Below the pieces are notes generated by a model. That model ran no database searches, was not told the origin of the DNA, and saw only the letters and a program-made list of their open reading frames with translations. A stretch of 64,000 bases of DNA from Oegoconia quadripuncta (taxonomy: Eukaryota > Arthropoda > Insecta > Lepidoptera > Autostichidae): assembly GCA_949316235.1 (NCBI GenBank), contig OX438758.1, forward strand, positions 868,001 to 932,000, read 5' to 3'. Below, piece by piece: positions 10,436 to 21,611 of the stretch (the stretch's first letter is position 1; every line of letters begins with the position of its first letter). Position numbers and translations under genes: made by a program.

Positions 10436-10546
10436 CGCCAGGCGCCAGACGCCAGACGCCAGACGCCAGACGCCAGACGCCAGACGCCAGACGCCAGACG
10501 CCAGACGCCAGACGCCAGACGCCAGACGCCAGACGCCAGACACCAG
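10436..10546. repeat. GCCAGAC 7-bp minisatellite
   Basis: About 14 head-to-tail copies of the 7-bp unit GCCAGAC with edge variants. Because 7 is not a multiple of 3, all frames are open and give false ORFs rich in SGVWRLA. Confidence 0.95.
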
Positions 10547-10559
10547 TTTGTTGCTCAGT

Positions 10560-11028
10560 CACGGCACAATGGCTGAACGAATTTGGATAAAATTTGGTAT
10601 ATAGGTAGAACATTTTGGTGACGACCTGTTTGGTGTAGTGGTTAGCAACTCTGACCACTATACCAAAGGGTTGCGGGTTTGAATCCCGCTAGAGGCATAT
10701 GTTTGTGTGTTGAACACGGACATGTGTACCCGAGTTACGGATGTTTTGATTTATAATAAGTATTTATTTACAAATTAAAAATGTATTTATGTAGTATGTC
10801 AACCATCTGGTATCCACAACACAAGTCTATAGTTGCTTACTGTGGAACTAGATGGCGCTGTGTGTGTGTCTAAGGATATTTATTTATTTATTTATACATA
10901 TCCTGGATGATAGAGGATAGAGGATATATTTTATCGCTATAAAATGAGTAGATCCCGTGGGATAAACAAATTAAACATATCCTCGATAATGTTCTCCACG
11001 CAGGCGAAGCCGCGGGCGGAAAGCAAGT
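10560..11028 (+). mobile_element. Helitron-like element split by a SINE
   Basis: The left part (10565-10612, GAATTTGGATAAAATTTGGT) and right part (10900-11028, ending GGCGAAGCCGCGGGCGGAAA) are adjacent in intact copies such as 21612-21881. SINE family 2 has been inserted between them. The family's CTAG end has decayed here. Confidence 0.55.
10620..10895 (+). repeat. tRNA-derived SINE, family 2
   Basis: CGACCTGTTTGGTGTAGTGG head, GGTTTGAATCCC B box, a body with ACCATCTGGTATCCACAACA and TAGATGGCGCTGTG, and a TATTTATTTA tail. It sits inside a Helitron-like element. Confidence 0.8.
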
Positions 11029-12770
11029 TTAATTTATAATAAACAAAAGAACAATGGCGAACTTCCATACATAGTTTTATTTAAAGCAAAATTCCCGCGT
11101 CTTCGGGTCAAAAATATTCTAGGTGGTTTAGCGTTAGTTTACTAACTTGCTTGTGAAAGTTTTTTTAACCAGAGAAGCCAGACATAAAAGATATTTCGTT
11201 TTTAGTATTTGTAGGTTATGTCACTTTTTAAGTAGGTAACTCGTAATTGTCCACATTCACAAGTACCTAGGTTTATGTACTAAACAATACTGTAGTAGAT
11301 ATAATTACTACGTTGCATTTCAGCAGGCATGCAACTACTTTAAAGACGTGCCGCCTTGCAATTTATTACTCAGGTATGCTTAGTGGGTGGCGGATGTAAG
11401 AGGACGTTCACCAAACCACAGAATATTTCACCAAACCATAGAATATATAGATATATATAGATATTAGCGACCAAACATAGCCACAACACAGTGCAGGCAG
11501 TTATTCCTTGCTCTGGGCATAACCTCAGCTCGAACTGCTCACCACACTGAACGGAAGCTTTTTTAAGGTGCAGGCTGGTTACATCCATCTTTAAGAGAAA
11601 AATAGGGGCACCTACCTACATAGTAGGATAAATACTATTTAAATAAGAGATAGGTGCTGACAGACCTGATCAGCAACGAACTATACTTAAAGCAGGCCAC
11701 AAATTCAATTAGTGTAAGTAATGTGATTTATCAATAACACCTTCTCAGAGGGGAAATTATTCAGAGTCCATAAACAGTCTGGGTGAAATATAAAACGGAA
11801 AAATATGAAAGCAAGCAACACGATACAACGCCAGAGCAATTGTAAAAAACGGTAGATCCATCATGACAGTCTGTACCTCAGTGTTGCCATAACATTTATT
11901 TCATTTATTGCAAAAATGTTGCTACCAGGCTCTTTATTGCGCTAGAGACATGAGATTATACATTATAAAAATACCTAGATACACTTAATTGCTGTTTTTT
12001 TAATTTGTTTATTTATTTAGTAACACTATGCTGGCGATATTGTTACCTACGGTACTTACGGTACAATCGGCTCATAGAGCGAGCGCACATTAGCAAAAGG
12101 TGAGTATTAATTTAGTGATATGGTAACACCATATTGACCAAAAATAAAATAGGCATTTAGAAAAAGAGTCAAAACTTGTTGTAATTAGCATTATTTTTTA
12201 TCAGGCTTTAAGAAGTTAAAGTAATAATTCCAAAAAACACCGAAAATTATTGGAATTAGTTTAGTTTTAATGAGATTTCAAGACGCTTTAAAATTAGATA
12301 AATAAAAATTCGCCATTGTTCTTTACAGAACTTGGCAATAAATATTAAAACCTCTCTTGAGAAATTCCAGAAAATGCTTTGAAAACCAACTGTGCAAATC
12401 TTACTCGAGTTTCAACTATGCAGAGAAATGGAAGGAGCCCTCCACAATGCGACTGCATAATATTGTGGCTGTCAAACTATACAAATGACTAGTACTTGAA
12501 ATGCCCACAAAGCCGAAGCACTCTAGCATGTCCACATGTCTCCAGTAACGATTTTCTAAGGATTTGTTGATACGTTTTTTGCTTAAGGTTCAGTACCCGC
12601 CCGTAAAATCGATTGAATTATGTCGTCTCTTTTTTTAAGGATAGGATAGGATAGGAGTTTTAAAACAGCCCCCCCCCCATGCAGTGGTACAGTATGGCAG
12701 GATCGATTGGCATAACGCAAAATACGCCATTCTAAGTGTCTCTCTGTCGGCCGATCCCAGTAGATTTTTA
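11029..12770. other. Unassigned DNA, no gene seen
   Basis: Short A-rich and ATAGG runs (12630-12680, with a C9 run) but no ORF of recognisable family and no defined repeat ends. It may include old, decayed elements. Confidence 0.35.
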
Positions 12771-12774
12771 AATA

Positions 12775-12995
12775 TTGGGTCTTTACCTATGAAATTGGAG
12801 TTTTTTTTTATTCGTTAACCATATGTACCAATTCCTGCAATTTTAATATTATTTCAAGGTTTCACATGAAATATTTTTTAATTTCCGGGCTATATCACTT
12901 AATAAAAAATATTTGAACAGAGCTGTTTTCATGTGCTTCCCATAATCATTTCTTAGATCCGCTGAAACTTTTATAAAGCGGTTACTTTAAAAAAT
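12775..12995 (-). mobile_element. TTAGGTC-family TIR element, truncated copy
   Basis: Starts TTGGGTCTTTACCTATGAAA after a TA and follows the family consensus, with an internal deletion, until it joins a Helitron-like element at about 12996. Confidence 0.7.
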
Positions 12996-13165
12996 CACGG
13001 CGAAACGGATGAACGGATTTGGATGAAATTTGGTATATAGGTAGAATATACCCTGGATTGAGACATAGGATATTTTTTATGCCGATAAAATGAGTAGTTC
13101 CCGCGGGATAAACAAATATTCGTGATAAAGTTTTGCACGCAGGCGAAGCCGCAGACGGAAAGCTA
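12996..13165 (+). repeat. Helitron-like 3' part
   Basis: CGGATGAACGGATTTGGATG through CAGGCGAAGCCGCAGACGGA to AGCTAA. It matches the 3' part of 21612-21881. Confidence 0.55.
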
Positions 13166-13232
13166 ATTTTTATAATCACCTGAAGTGATTGTGCGTCTCG
13201 TACTTGAGGCCGCGCTTGAGATTTCAAATCAC

Positions 13233-13306
13233 TGTAACACTCCGTGCCGTGATAAGCGAGTTGCACAATAAGCCGTATAGAATTGATCCGGTCAATATGA
13301 ACTCTA
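13233..13306. repeat. Duplicated module A, copy 1
   Basis: CCGTGCCGTGATAAGCGAGT through GATCCGGTCAATATGAACTC recurs at 14267-14336 with few changes. Confidence 0.75.
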
Positions 13307-13555
13307 CCCATCTTCCATACTTTTCCCGCAACATATATACACACGGAAATTCAATTACCCGACGAGTGGTAGGGATATTATTCCACATGTGCTTGTAATT
13401 TACTTTTAAACATGAAAGCGTTGACATGAGATCCATACAGCGACGACACACACAGCCTCTATTGTAATACCATCCTCAATAGACAGCATTTTTTTCCCAC
13501 TGCTGGGGTACAGCTTCTTTACTAGAAAATGGCTAATGCAGATTGGTGGAAGTAT

Positions 13556-13618
13556 CAATGTTGACAAGCTTGCAAAAAGGCTTGCTTTTGCAGCGTATGT
13601 AGTCAAAGAAGTCAGTTA
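13556..13618. repeat. Duplicated module B, copy 1
   Basis: GCTTGCAAAAAGGCTTGCTT through AGTCAAAGAAGTCAGTTA recurs at 14338-14397, where it directly follows module A. In this copy 250 bases separate A and B. Confidence 0.75.
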
Positions 13619-13978
13619 AAGGTCTTAGCATACGTGACGTGTTTATTCTCGTGCCGGACGGAACGGGACGATTTTTTGACATCGTTGCATTTGAAAACAT
13701 AGCAATAAAATACACGTGGCGAGAAACACGGACGGAACGGGACGGCAATAGAAAAAACATCGTTATGGCATCTTCTTCATCTAATGCTACGGCAACCATT
13801 GCTAGTTCTTCAAAAGTAAAATCGAACATTTTGTGCTGAAATATGGTTGCAGCACTAGCACGACTATTGTTGAACACCGTCACTGTACGTATGTTTTAAA
13901 CCACTTTCACGTTAGGAACTATACCCGTCCCGTCTCCGTTCCGTCCGAGAAATTACCCGTCACGTATGCTAAGACCTT
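13619..13978. mobile_element. 360-bp TIR element
   Basis: AAGGTCTTAGCATACGTGAC (13619) is matched inverted by the last 20 bases to 13978. Subterminal CGGACGGAACGGGACG motifs are also inverted near the right end. No coding capacity: a MITE-like element inserted at the edge of module B. Confidence 0.75.
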
Positions 13979-14266
13979 AAGGCGCTGAATAGAGCCAACG
14001 ACCTTGAGCAATGGATACGCCCACTTAATGTTCGATAAAGCAGCGCTGCGTCTGCGGCACGGTCAATATGCGTACCGTCCGGCGAGTCGAGCTTACGGGA
14101 AACCTTCTTGCGAACTCAACTTTGAGTTAGAGCTCTCCTAAATGCAACAGGTGGCGCTGTTCGCGAAATAAAAAACAACACAAAATAATAATTTATCAAG
14201 GATGATTTATTGAAATATAAATGTAAAAATATAAATATAAATGTATAGGCGTATAATCGTTTGGGG
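13979..14266. other. Unassigned DNA
   Basis: No gene seen. Ends with AT-rich ATAAATGTA repeats (14210-14250). Confidence 0.4.
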
Positions 14267-14397
14267 CCTCCGTGCCGTGATATGCGAGTTGCACAATAAG
14301 CCTTATAGAATTGATCCGGTCAATATGAACTCTACGACATGCTTGCAAAAAGGCTTGCTTTTACAGTGTATGTAGTCAAAGAAGTCAGTTACCGCAA
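14267..14397. repeat. Duplicated modules A and B, copy 2 (fused)
   Basis: Module A (14267-14336) is directly followed by module B (14338-14397), unlike the spaced arrangement at 13233-13618. Confidence 0.7.
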
Positions 14398-14496
14398 GAA
14401 TGGTTTATTTCAGCTGTTTCCATAGTTTGATATCATTTTATGGGGAAACGGTACACACCATTTTTGTTCTACAAAAACGACCTATTCGTGCGAACC

Positions 14497-14690
14497 GTCG
14501 GTGGCTCAGCGGTTATGACACGGTCTCCCAATTTGGGAGGTCTGGGTTCGATTCCCAGGCAGATCATGTCCCAATGTTTTTAAATTTAATATAATTACGT
14601 ATGTGCATTTATTTTTGCGTGTAAAGTTTCATTAGAATTGGTTGATTCGTTTCGAATTGCTGTTGCTTGTCTTGAATAAATAAAAAAATG
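14497..14690 (+). repeat. tRNA-derived SINE, family 4
   Basis: GTGGCTCAGCGGTTATGACA (A box) and GGTTCGATTCCC (B box) form a tRNA-like head; the tail ends GAATAAATAAAAAAA. It is not a functional tRNA: no plausible acceptor stem. A minus copy lies at 25500-25735. Confidence 0.6.
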
Positions 14691-14829
14691 TAATAATATG
14701 TTGTGTAATGAAATAAAATATGAGAAAAATAATTTCGGCTAACTGCATATTCAATTGGTTAAAAGTAACTGCGGGGCGTAGTCATTGTTTGGGACAGACC
14801 CAATAAGTTTTACGACTTTTAAGGGTTAT

Positions 14830-14912
14830 GTACCTATACGCTTTTTCAATAAGGTACATGTTGATATACAAAATCTTTCTTTCAATAAATTGAAAGATTT
14901 TATTTGAAATTT
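14830..14912 (+). pseudogene. Jockey-like LINE scrap
   Basis: CTATACGCTTTTTCAATAAG to CTTTCAATAAATTGAAAGAT matches the C-terminal coding part of the copies at 6405 and 29075. Confidence 0.6.
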
Positions 14913-15002
14913 TTTTTTCATCAAACTTTACAGCATATCCTTAAATTACTTAAAATTAAATTACATTCCCGAACGACTACGACATTGAAACCTTCAAGAA
15001 AT

Positions 15003-15150
15003 GAGCCTACACCTTCCTCAAAGGCCGGCAACGCATCTGTGACCCTTTTGGTGTTGCCATGGGCCATGCCATGGGTGTCCATGGGCGGCGGTGATTGCTT
15101 TCGATCAGGTGACCCGCATGCTCGTTGCCGCCCTCCCATATAAAAAAAAA
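15003..15150 (+). repeat. Poly(A)-tailed repeat, family 5
   Basis: Same unit as 7818-7962 but in plus orientation, ending CCCATATAAAAAAAAAA. It carries a small internal duplication of CCATGGG. Confidence 0.65.
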
Positions 15151-15325
15151 AATTCTTATTAAGCCAATTATAAAGTTTGACATATAACTGTGCAGCCATA
15201 AGGATAATAAACAACACTGCGCAGAATTAATTATTACCCCTATGCATGACATAACACGCGGTAAAACAGGGGTAAATTAAAACTAAAGCACAGATTACTA
15301 ATAAGTTACACTAACATACAATGGC

Positions 15326-15459
15326 GTCGATTCGGATGTACACCAACTAAACTAAAACCAGTTTTAAAGTAGTACTGTCTCTTTCTCCCTGGAACAGTAC
15401 AATGCGACGGCATCACTCCAAAACTGGTTTTAGTTTAGTTGGTGTACATCCGAATCGAC
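15326..15459. mobile_element. 134-bp MITE with perfect 40-bp TIRs
   Basis: 15326-15365 (starting GTCGATTCGGATGTACACC) is exactly inverted at 15420-15459. The 54-bp centre has no coding capacity. Confidence 0.85.
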
Positions 15460-15464
15460 ATCTA

Positions 15465-15945
15465 TAAGACAGAAACTTAAGAAAGCATATTATAAAATAT
15501 CAGACTGTTTAGATGACAACATCCCTGGACATAACCAAGTCGTTCGCATGCTAGGCTATTTCACTATTGGTGTTTTTAAAACCTGTTTTTAAAAGATCAA
15601 CCGCTCGAGTTTCTTGATTGTTCTTCTCAGGGGCAAATTAAATTTTTAACAAGCAGGAGCTTAAAAAATGTAAAACTGTCCATTTTAAGTGTCCTGTGTA
15701 CCCACAAAATAAAGCATTTGCCTTTGACTTTGTCATAATTAGTTTTGGAGAAGTTTAGAATATGTATGTTACCTAAGTTTAAGTAATAAAGATCTTCCTT
15801 TTTCATACATATTTTTGCAGGTGGGTACCTCAACAACCGGAAAGGTCGTTCGGTCGGTCGGTCAATTGTATTTTGAACAAGCAGTAGCTTAGATAACGTA
15901 CAATTGACTATTGTACGAAATAAAGCATTTTTGACTGTGACTTTG
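15465..15945 (+). mobile_element. Jockey-like LINE 3' ends, two partial copies
   Basis: 15465-15735 holds the last codons and 3' UTR (TTTCTTGATTGTTCTTCTCA, AATAAAGCATTTGCC). 15855-15945 repeats the final 90 bases of the same 3' UTR. Confidence 0.65.
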
Positions 15946-16254
15946 TGCATAACAATTTTAGGCCAATGATGTTCCGCCATATGAAATTTCAACAAAAAAA
16001 ATCTACACGATTTATGGCTTCATTTCTGTAGTAAAGCGTGATCTACCTTTCTTTGTTTTACATAGTCAGTAATTTAAATCCTCTTCCGAATTAACCCGTA
16101 TATCAAATCTGCACATTGGATTCAGATTATAATCAACGCTGCTGAAAATAAATTATTGTTGGCAGACTTGGAATTTTGACACAAAACAAAACAAATGCGA
16201 GTTGAGTTCGCGCACGGAGGGTTCCGTTCGCTAGTACAAAATAAGTCTATAATA
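15946..16254. other. Unassigned DNA
   Basis: No gene or clear repeat seen. Confidence 0.4.
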
Positions 16255-16670
16255 TTGGATCTTTACCTATGAAATTGGAGATTTTTTTCTTCGTTAATCA
16301 TATGTACCAATTCCTGCGATTTTCAAAGATATAACCAAAGTAGTTTTTTATTTGGAAAATGGAATATTATTTCAAGGTTTCACAGGAAATATTTTTTAAT
16401 TTCTGGGCTAATCACATAATAAAAGAAATTTTAACTAAGCTTTTTTCATGTGCTTCCCATAATCATTTCTTAGATTCGCTGAAACTTTTATAAAGCGGTT
16501 ACTTTTAAAAATTAACGCTGCCTATACTTAACTTAATGTTATCCGATATTACACACAAAGTTTAGTTAAATTTGGATTTGCCGTTCCCAAAAAAAAAACA
16601 ATAATGTTTGTATAGAGAAAACAGTCTTAATGAAATTCTTCATATAAAACGCCAATTTCATAGGTGAGGG
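16255..16670 (-). mobile_element. TTAGGTC-family TIR element, near full length
   Basis: Starts after TA with TTGGATCTTTACCTATGAAA and runs through the family body to CGCCAATTTCATAGG, then degenerates. See 23607-24030 for the clean copy. Confidence 0.75.
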
Positions 16671-16905
16671 ACACCCCGCCAATGAGTCAACCGCGACGAA
16701 TTTATTTCAGACCCATTTTTTTTTTTTTTTTTACATATTTATTTAATGACACCGTTTTATTCGATGATGGTTATGAAAAAAAAAAACTACCTATACCAAT
16801 ATCCTCTATTTCTCTTACCTAACATGCCCCATTTTATGCCTTACAGTAAAAAACTTATTCTTTATATGTGGTTACGCGTTTATGCCTAATATAAATCAAC
16901 TAGCT

Positions 16906-17119
16906 AATCATTTCTTAGATTCGCTGAAACTTTTATAAAGCGGTTACTTTTAAAAATTAACGCTGCCTATACTTAACTTAATGTTATCCGATATTACACA
17001 CAAAGTTTAGCTAAATTTGGATTTGCCGTACCCAAAAAAAAACAAAAATGTTTGTATGGAGAAAACAGTCTTAATGAAATTCTTCATACAAAACGCCAAT
17101 TTCATAGGTTAGGACCTAA
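16906..17119 (-). mobile_element. TTAGGTC-family TIR element, second half only
   Basis: Nearly identical to 16461-16670 and ends correctly at GGACCTAA before TA. Its proximity to the previous copy suggests a local duplication. Between the two copies (16671-16905) only poly-T and AT-rich DNA is seen. Confidence 0.75.
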
Positions 17120-17929
17120 TATTACCTGCTATACATGCTATGGACAGTAGTTGTTTAGCCATGTTTGTTTGTTCACGACCATCGACCTCCTTGATTTAAA
17201 AGAATTTCTTTCAGCGATTTTGATTCGCATTACAGGGTAGATGGTCTGTGGAGTCACGTGTCGCGCCACCCAAATACCTACTTTATACAACTGTGTAATG
17301 GCAGTAATGACTATATAGATCAAGTTATTCTAGGTATTTTGATAACACCCCAAACCTCACCACGAATCGACGTATTAAATGGCTCGTGTAATTAATTAAT
17401 GATAGGGCAATTGTCGAACTCGGATGATTGATGCGATGTATACAGCAAAACAGACATTAAGTAATTATTGTATATGTCGGAGGAAAGCGGGAGTTGCTAG
17501 CGACTAGAACGGTGCCAGCCTATCGTGGTATAGGGCAGCTCGGGCAATTGCGATATTGTGTCAAGCTACTAAATGCGAATAGGATATCAGCATGACACTA
17601 GGATTTAATAGAACGAGGTAATGGTGCCGCTGATGGAACAATTACAGGAAATTAAGGTGGCAATTACTGACCACTTACCCACATACAATCATAATTGAAA
17701 TTATGATCACGGAGCCTGAGATGCTTACCGGTGAAGGTATTTGCATGCCCCTCATGGCATCCAACTTGGCCTACGCATGTAATCTCTGAGATTCAACTGC
17801 AGTGGTCTATAATCCCTCCTGCTCAATTTCCATGACAAACTTCTTACCGGATTCTTCCAAACGTCGGTGATGATGAAAGTCCCTCACGCTCGATGATGTG
17901 CTAAGTGGTGGTTGGTCTCCTACGACAGC
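17120..17929. other. Unassigned DNA with family 6 scraps
   Basis: 17470-17520 (TGCTAGCGACTAGAACGGTG) resembles part of the family 6 repeat near 27580 and 31620. No gene seen. Confidence 0.35.
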
Positions 17930-18070
17930 TGGTAGCAATATGAATATGTAATGTCGATATCCAGATCTCACATTACTGTAAATGTCACGGTGCCATTTTC
18001 GACGATACCAGCGCCACCAGGTCCTCTTCTATACTGTACCGTGTATTATGATAATCATTCGACTGACCAA
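17930..18070 (-). repeat. Family 6 repeat fragment
   Basis: ACCAGCGCCACCAGG and neighbouring bases match the repeat at 27045-27420, 31250-31660 and, in minus orientation, 63770-63980. Confidence 0.5.
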
Positions 18071-18092
18071 ATATGTACATGAAACAACAAAT

Positions 18093-18480
18093 TTATAAAA
18101 CACAATTAAAAATACCTATATCATATAGAAAAAATACGCCGTCCAACTCGCTTCCGTGAGGCATAGTACCTAGTACGCTAGCGCTATTGCCCCGCTGAAT
18201 GCATAAGCTCAGCTGCTGAGCAAAGTAGGTACCAGCTCTCACATCTCCAGAGGCATGGACCAGTCTAACGGATAAATCCTTTACAAAATGTTTCATGTCA
18301 GAAGACCACGGGCCCAAAGTCTCCACTGCAAGCGCCGCAAACTCGTGGTTTATAGAGATTGACGCATATTTACGGCGCTTGTTACTTTGAGCTTGTTCAG
18401 CCGCGGTTCCAGCTCTTTGCGCAGTTCCTTGTATATGGGACGGTGCCAAAGTGTCCGCACAAATTATAAATTTCGTCGCT
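18093..18480 (-). pseudogene. LINE C-terminal fragment
   Basis: An open frame contains KYASISINHEFAALAVETLG and SLCIQRGNSASVLGT, a motif pair seen at the C-terminus of insect LINE polyproteins. The same end occurs on the plus strand at 46586-46770. The protein N-terminal to about residue 50 of this frame looks non-coding. Confidence 0.5.
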
Positions 18481-18504
18481 AATTTATAAATATAATAGGG
18501 CATA

Positions 18505-18650
18505 TTAGGTAAGTGAAACAGGAGGTATTGGCGTAGGTAGTTTAATTTTTTTTTTATCAAAACCATCATCACCGCTCGCACCGGTCGGAGATTGACATGC
18601 GACTGGTGGGATACGTGGAGTTCCTATCATGCGAAATTTATTATAAAACC
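18505..18650 (+). repeat. Family 7 repeat
   Basis: ATTAGGTAAGTGAAACAGGA through GACATGCGACTGGTGGGATA recurs at 62942-63085, and a scrap lies inverted at about 20105-20130. Confidence 0.55.
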
Positions 18651-18770
18651 ATATATTCTGCAAGTTTTTTTTAAATTTATTATTCAATTCAATTCAATTC
18701 AAATTCAAAAAGTTTTTATTCTCCCTCACAAAAGTATACAGGTATAAACAATAGGTCCTTAATCTACGAG

Positions 18771-19070
18771 ATATATATATATATTCTTTATTGCACCAAA
18801 ATATTACAATAACAGAGTACAAACAATAGGTCACGTACAAAGGTGGACTTATCTCTTTAAGAGATCTCTTCCAGCCAACCTGAGCATTGAAATAGGAAAC
18901 TTAGTAAATTTGGGGTTTAGCAGTAAATTGTGTGCAAAAGAAAAAATCCTATAACGAATAATAAAACAAATAAAAAAAAAGAAAAGATAACTGAATAATA
19001 AACTTACACTAAATATATTACATATACCTACTGCGAAATATATACATAACATAATTTAATTATATACATG
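18771..19070 (-). mobile_element. LINE 3' UTR, copy of 42637-42980
   Basis: About 300 bases (TCTTTATTGCACCAAAATAT through ATTACATATACCTACTGCGA) look identical by eye to 42637-42975, so one or both copies are recent. No coding part is attached here. Confidence 0.7.
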
Positions 19071-19751
19071 TATACAATATATATATATATATGTACTATA
19101 AACCTACATACAAACCTACATACAGATATGCTACATGTAAGTACAAAATTTTGTGAGAGACTGGTGTCCGTACTAGGAAACCTGTGTGACAGATCACCAG
19201 CCTCTCACCCTCTGGAATGGAAAGGCCTTATGTTGCGAGATAGGATGTATGCGTGTGAGCGTGAGTGTGTGTGATTGTATGTATGCGTATGAGCGTGAGT
19301 GTGTGTGTGATTACATGTGTGTGTGATTGTGTATGTGCGTGTGTGTGTGTGGGCGTAGGAAGAAAGTGTGTAGTTAAGAAGTTGTATGAATAACGTAAGA
19401 TATGCTCAGATATTCAGCCACAGACAACAAATACTATTAAGCTATTATAATTTTATAATTTATATATTATTATTGGGATGAGTATTGAATTTTGTATATA
19501 ATTGGTAAATGAATAAAAATAAAATAATAGATGCCCTTATGAGGTTACGGTAAGTAGTTTCTCCGTTTCTTCATAGTCCAATTCGTGGAGCCATGCAGTG
19601 ACTGCTTTCGCGCATTTGAATTTTGGTTGTGAATATATAGATAGTATAATATATATATATTATTATTATATTATTATAGACTAGCAGCATTACTCCTGGT
19701 ATGTCTATGTCACTGTGTTGGAAGAGTTCACATTGTTCATTATGTTGTTAT
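19071..19751. other. Low-complexity AT and GT-rich DNA
   Basis: TATATA runs (19075-19090), GTGTGAGCGTGAGTGTGTG repeats (19250-19350) and TATTAT runs (19650-19680). No gene seen. Confidence 0.5.
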
Positions 19752-20095
19752 TCAGACAATATTTAAGTCATCACTAGTTTTTTTTTTTAATTTATCCAAT
19801 CTATTCTTGAATAAATTCACTGATTGGGCGGAGACAACCTCTTCCGGCAGCTTATTCCAGGCCTGAACAACACGGTTGCTCAGAAAGTGAAAGGCGACAT
19901 TGATTTCAGCATGCGTGCGGCTTATTCGCTGAGCGTGACCTCGTAACGGTCGTATGTCTTTCATCCTGAATATGTCGTGTAAGTGAGGCAGGTTGTATTT
20001 ACAGGTGAGAATTTTGAATGTCTCGATGAGGTCACCTCGCAAGCGGCGCCCTTCAAGGGTTGTAAGAATCAGAATCTTCAGTCTCTCCTCATAAT
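19752..20095 (-). pseudogene. CR1-like LINE polymerase C-terminus
   Basis: Open frame with RGDLIETFKIL, FHFLSNRVVQAWNKLPEEVV and VNLFKNRLDKL, typical of the end of a CR1-like reverse transcriptase. Homology extends past the first ATG to about 20095 (LEGRRLRGDLIE). Confidence 0.7.
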
Positions 20096-20150
20096 TTAAT
20101 TAATTCTCATAATTTCACTTACCTAATATGCCCTATTATTTTCCTTTGTT

Positions 20151-20475
20151 TTTTATCCGCAACGGGTTAGCACTTGACCTCAATCACACCTGATGTTAAG
20201 TGAAGATGAGGCCTAAGGTGGTAGCGTACTGACCCGGAAACGCCATCTTATTTGAGGGACTGGCTATCTTATCTATGACAACCGGAACACAACTATGCTG
20301 TTAACATTGCTGTTTGGCGGCAGATTTAGATAAGATGCTGGTAGCTAGCCAGGCGGGCATTCAATATGTCCTACCACCAACCAAACCGAGTACTAAATAT
20401 GTACCCCGCTGGGGATCGAACCCTCGACCTCCGAAACGTAAACCCAATGTTGTTTACATTGAGCCACGGAGGCGG
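20151..20475 (-). repeat. SINE family 1, full copy
   Basis: Head CCGCCTCCGTGGCTCAATG, B box GGTTCGATCCCC and tail on the minus strand. Well preserved. Confidence 0.8.
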
Positions 20476-21085
20476 TACGGTAAAAAAACTCATCCGATAT
20501 ACCCCAGAATACAAACAGTAGGGCGGATTTTTCCGTTATCAAATTCAGTAAGGGTCTCTACCGTGAGCGCCCAGTCCTGCAACGCAAATATCGAGGTAAT
20601 TTACATACGTATTGGACTTCCGAATTAGGTACGTAGTACGTACAAATACATTGTTGATTGTTAATGTAAACTCATAAATATATAGCATTGCTCTTTCATG
20701 GGATGCTGTATTTATTAGGCCTATTATTTTTGCTAAAACGAAGGGTCAGGTCATGAAAAATCGCGAAGAGAAATATTTAATTTATAAGAAAACCAACAGC
20801 TTTTTTATGTATCATTCATTATATAAAAAAGCTACAACAAAGATAGATAACTAGATAGATAAGTCAGGGGTCCAGTTGTCCAAATTTCTCAAAATTCAAG
20901 TTGTCAATATTTTAATTTCTATTTTGTAGTAATTTTTGTTCTCCTAATAATTGTTTACAATATGGTCAAATTTACTAATTATAATGTTTAAGCCCTCCCA
21001 TTAATAAAAAAACCTATCCTCCCGCCCTTCACCTCGGGGAGAAGGGGGGGGGTGACTGAAAAACAGCGTTGACCGTGACATCTGT
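20476..21085. other. Unassigned DNA
   Basis: No gene seen. A G-run (GGGGGGGG) lies at about 21045-21052. Confidence 0.4.
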
Positions 21086-21375
21086 CGACCTGTTTGGTGT
21101 AGTGGTTAGCAACTCTGGCCACTATACCAAAAGGTTGCGGGTTCGAATCCCGCTAGGGACATATTGTTTGTGCATTTTGTGTGATGAATACGGACATGTG
21201 TACCCGAGTTATGGATGTTTTCATTTATAATAAGTATAAGTATTTATTTACAAAAAAAAATGTATAAATGTGGTATATCAACCATCTGGTATCCACAACA
21301 CAAGCCTATAGTTGCTTACTGTGGAACTAGATGGCGTTATGTGGATGTCTAAGGATATTTATTTATTTATTATCT
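21086..21375 (+). repeat. SINE family 2, full copy
   Basis: CGACCTGTTTGGTGTAGTGG head, GGTTCGAATCCCGC B box, TAGATGGCGTTATG and a TATTTATTTATT tail. Confidence 0.8.
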
Positions 21376-21611
21376 GTCCCGGTACAGCAAAGCTGATGTC
21401 ACTCCCTTTTGACTATTCAAAATTGTTACTATGTCAATAGCATTAAGTTGAATAGGAACTAAGGCAATAAATAATTCTTATTATTATTATTATTATAGAA
21501 ATCCGAATATCAGCCAATTATAGCTTTCCCTATATTCTTAGTGCACAATCAATGAGACAAATAATATAGGTACGTACATAGAAAAAAAAATCAATGTAAC
21601 TAACATTAGTT

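Noticed and set aside
10352..10658. Minus-strand frames with repeated SGVWRLA
   Set aside because: Produced by the 7-bp GCCAGAC minisatellite, which opens every frame; not a repeat protein.
18849..19052. 67-codon ORF conserved exactly at 42710-42913
   Set aside because: Both lie in the 3' UTR of the same LINE family; identity reflects recent copying, not protein conservation.
20314..20628. 104-codon plus-strand ORF
   Set aside because: The first two thirds are SINE family 1 read backwards.
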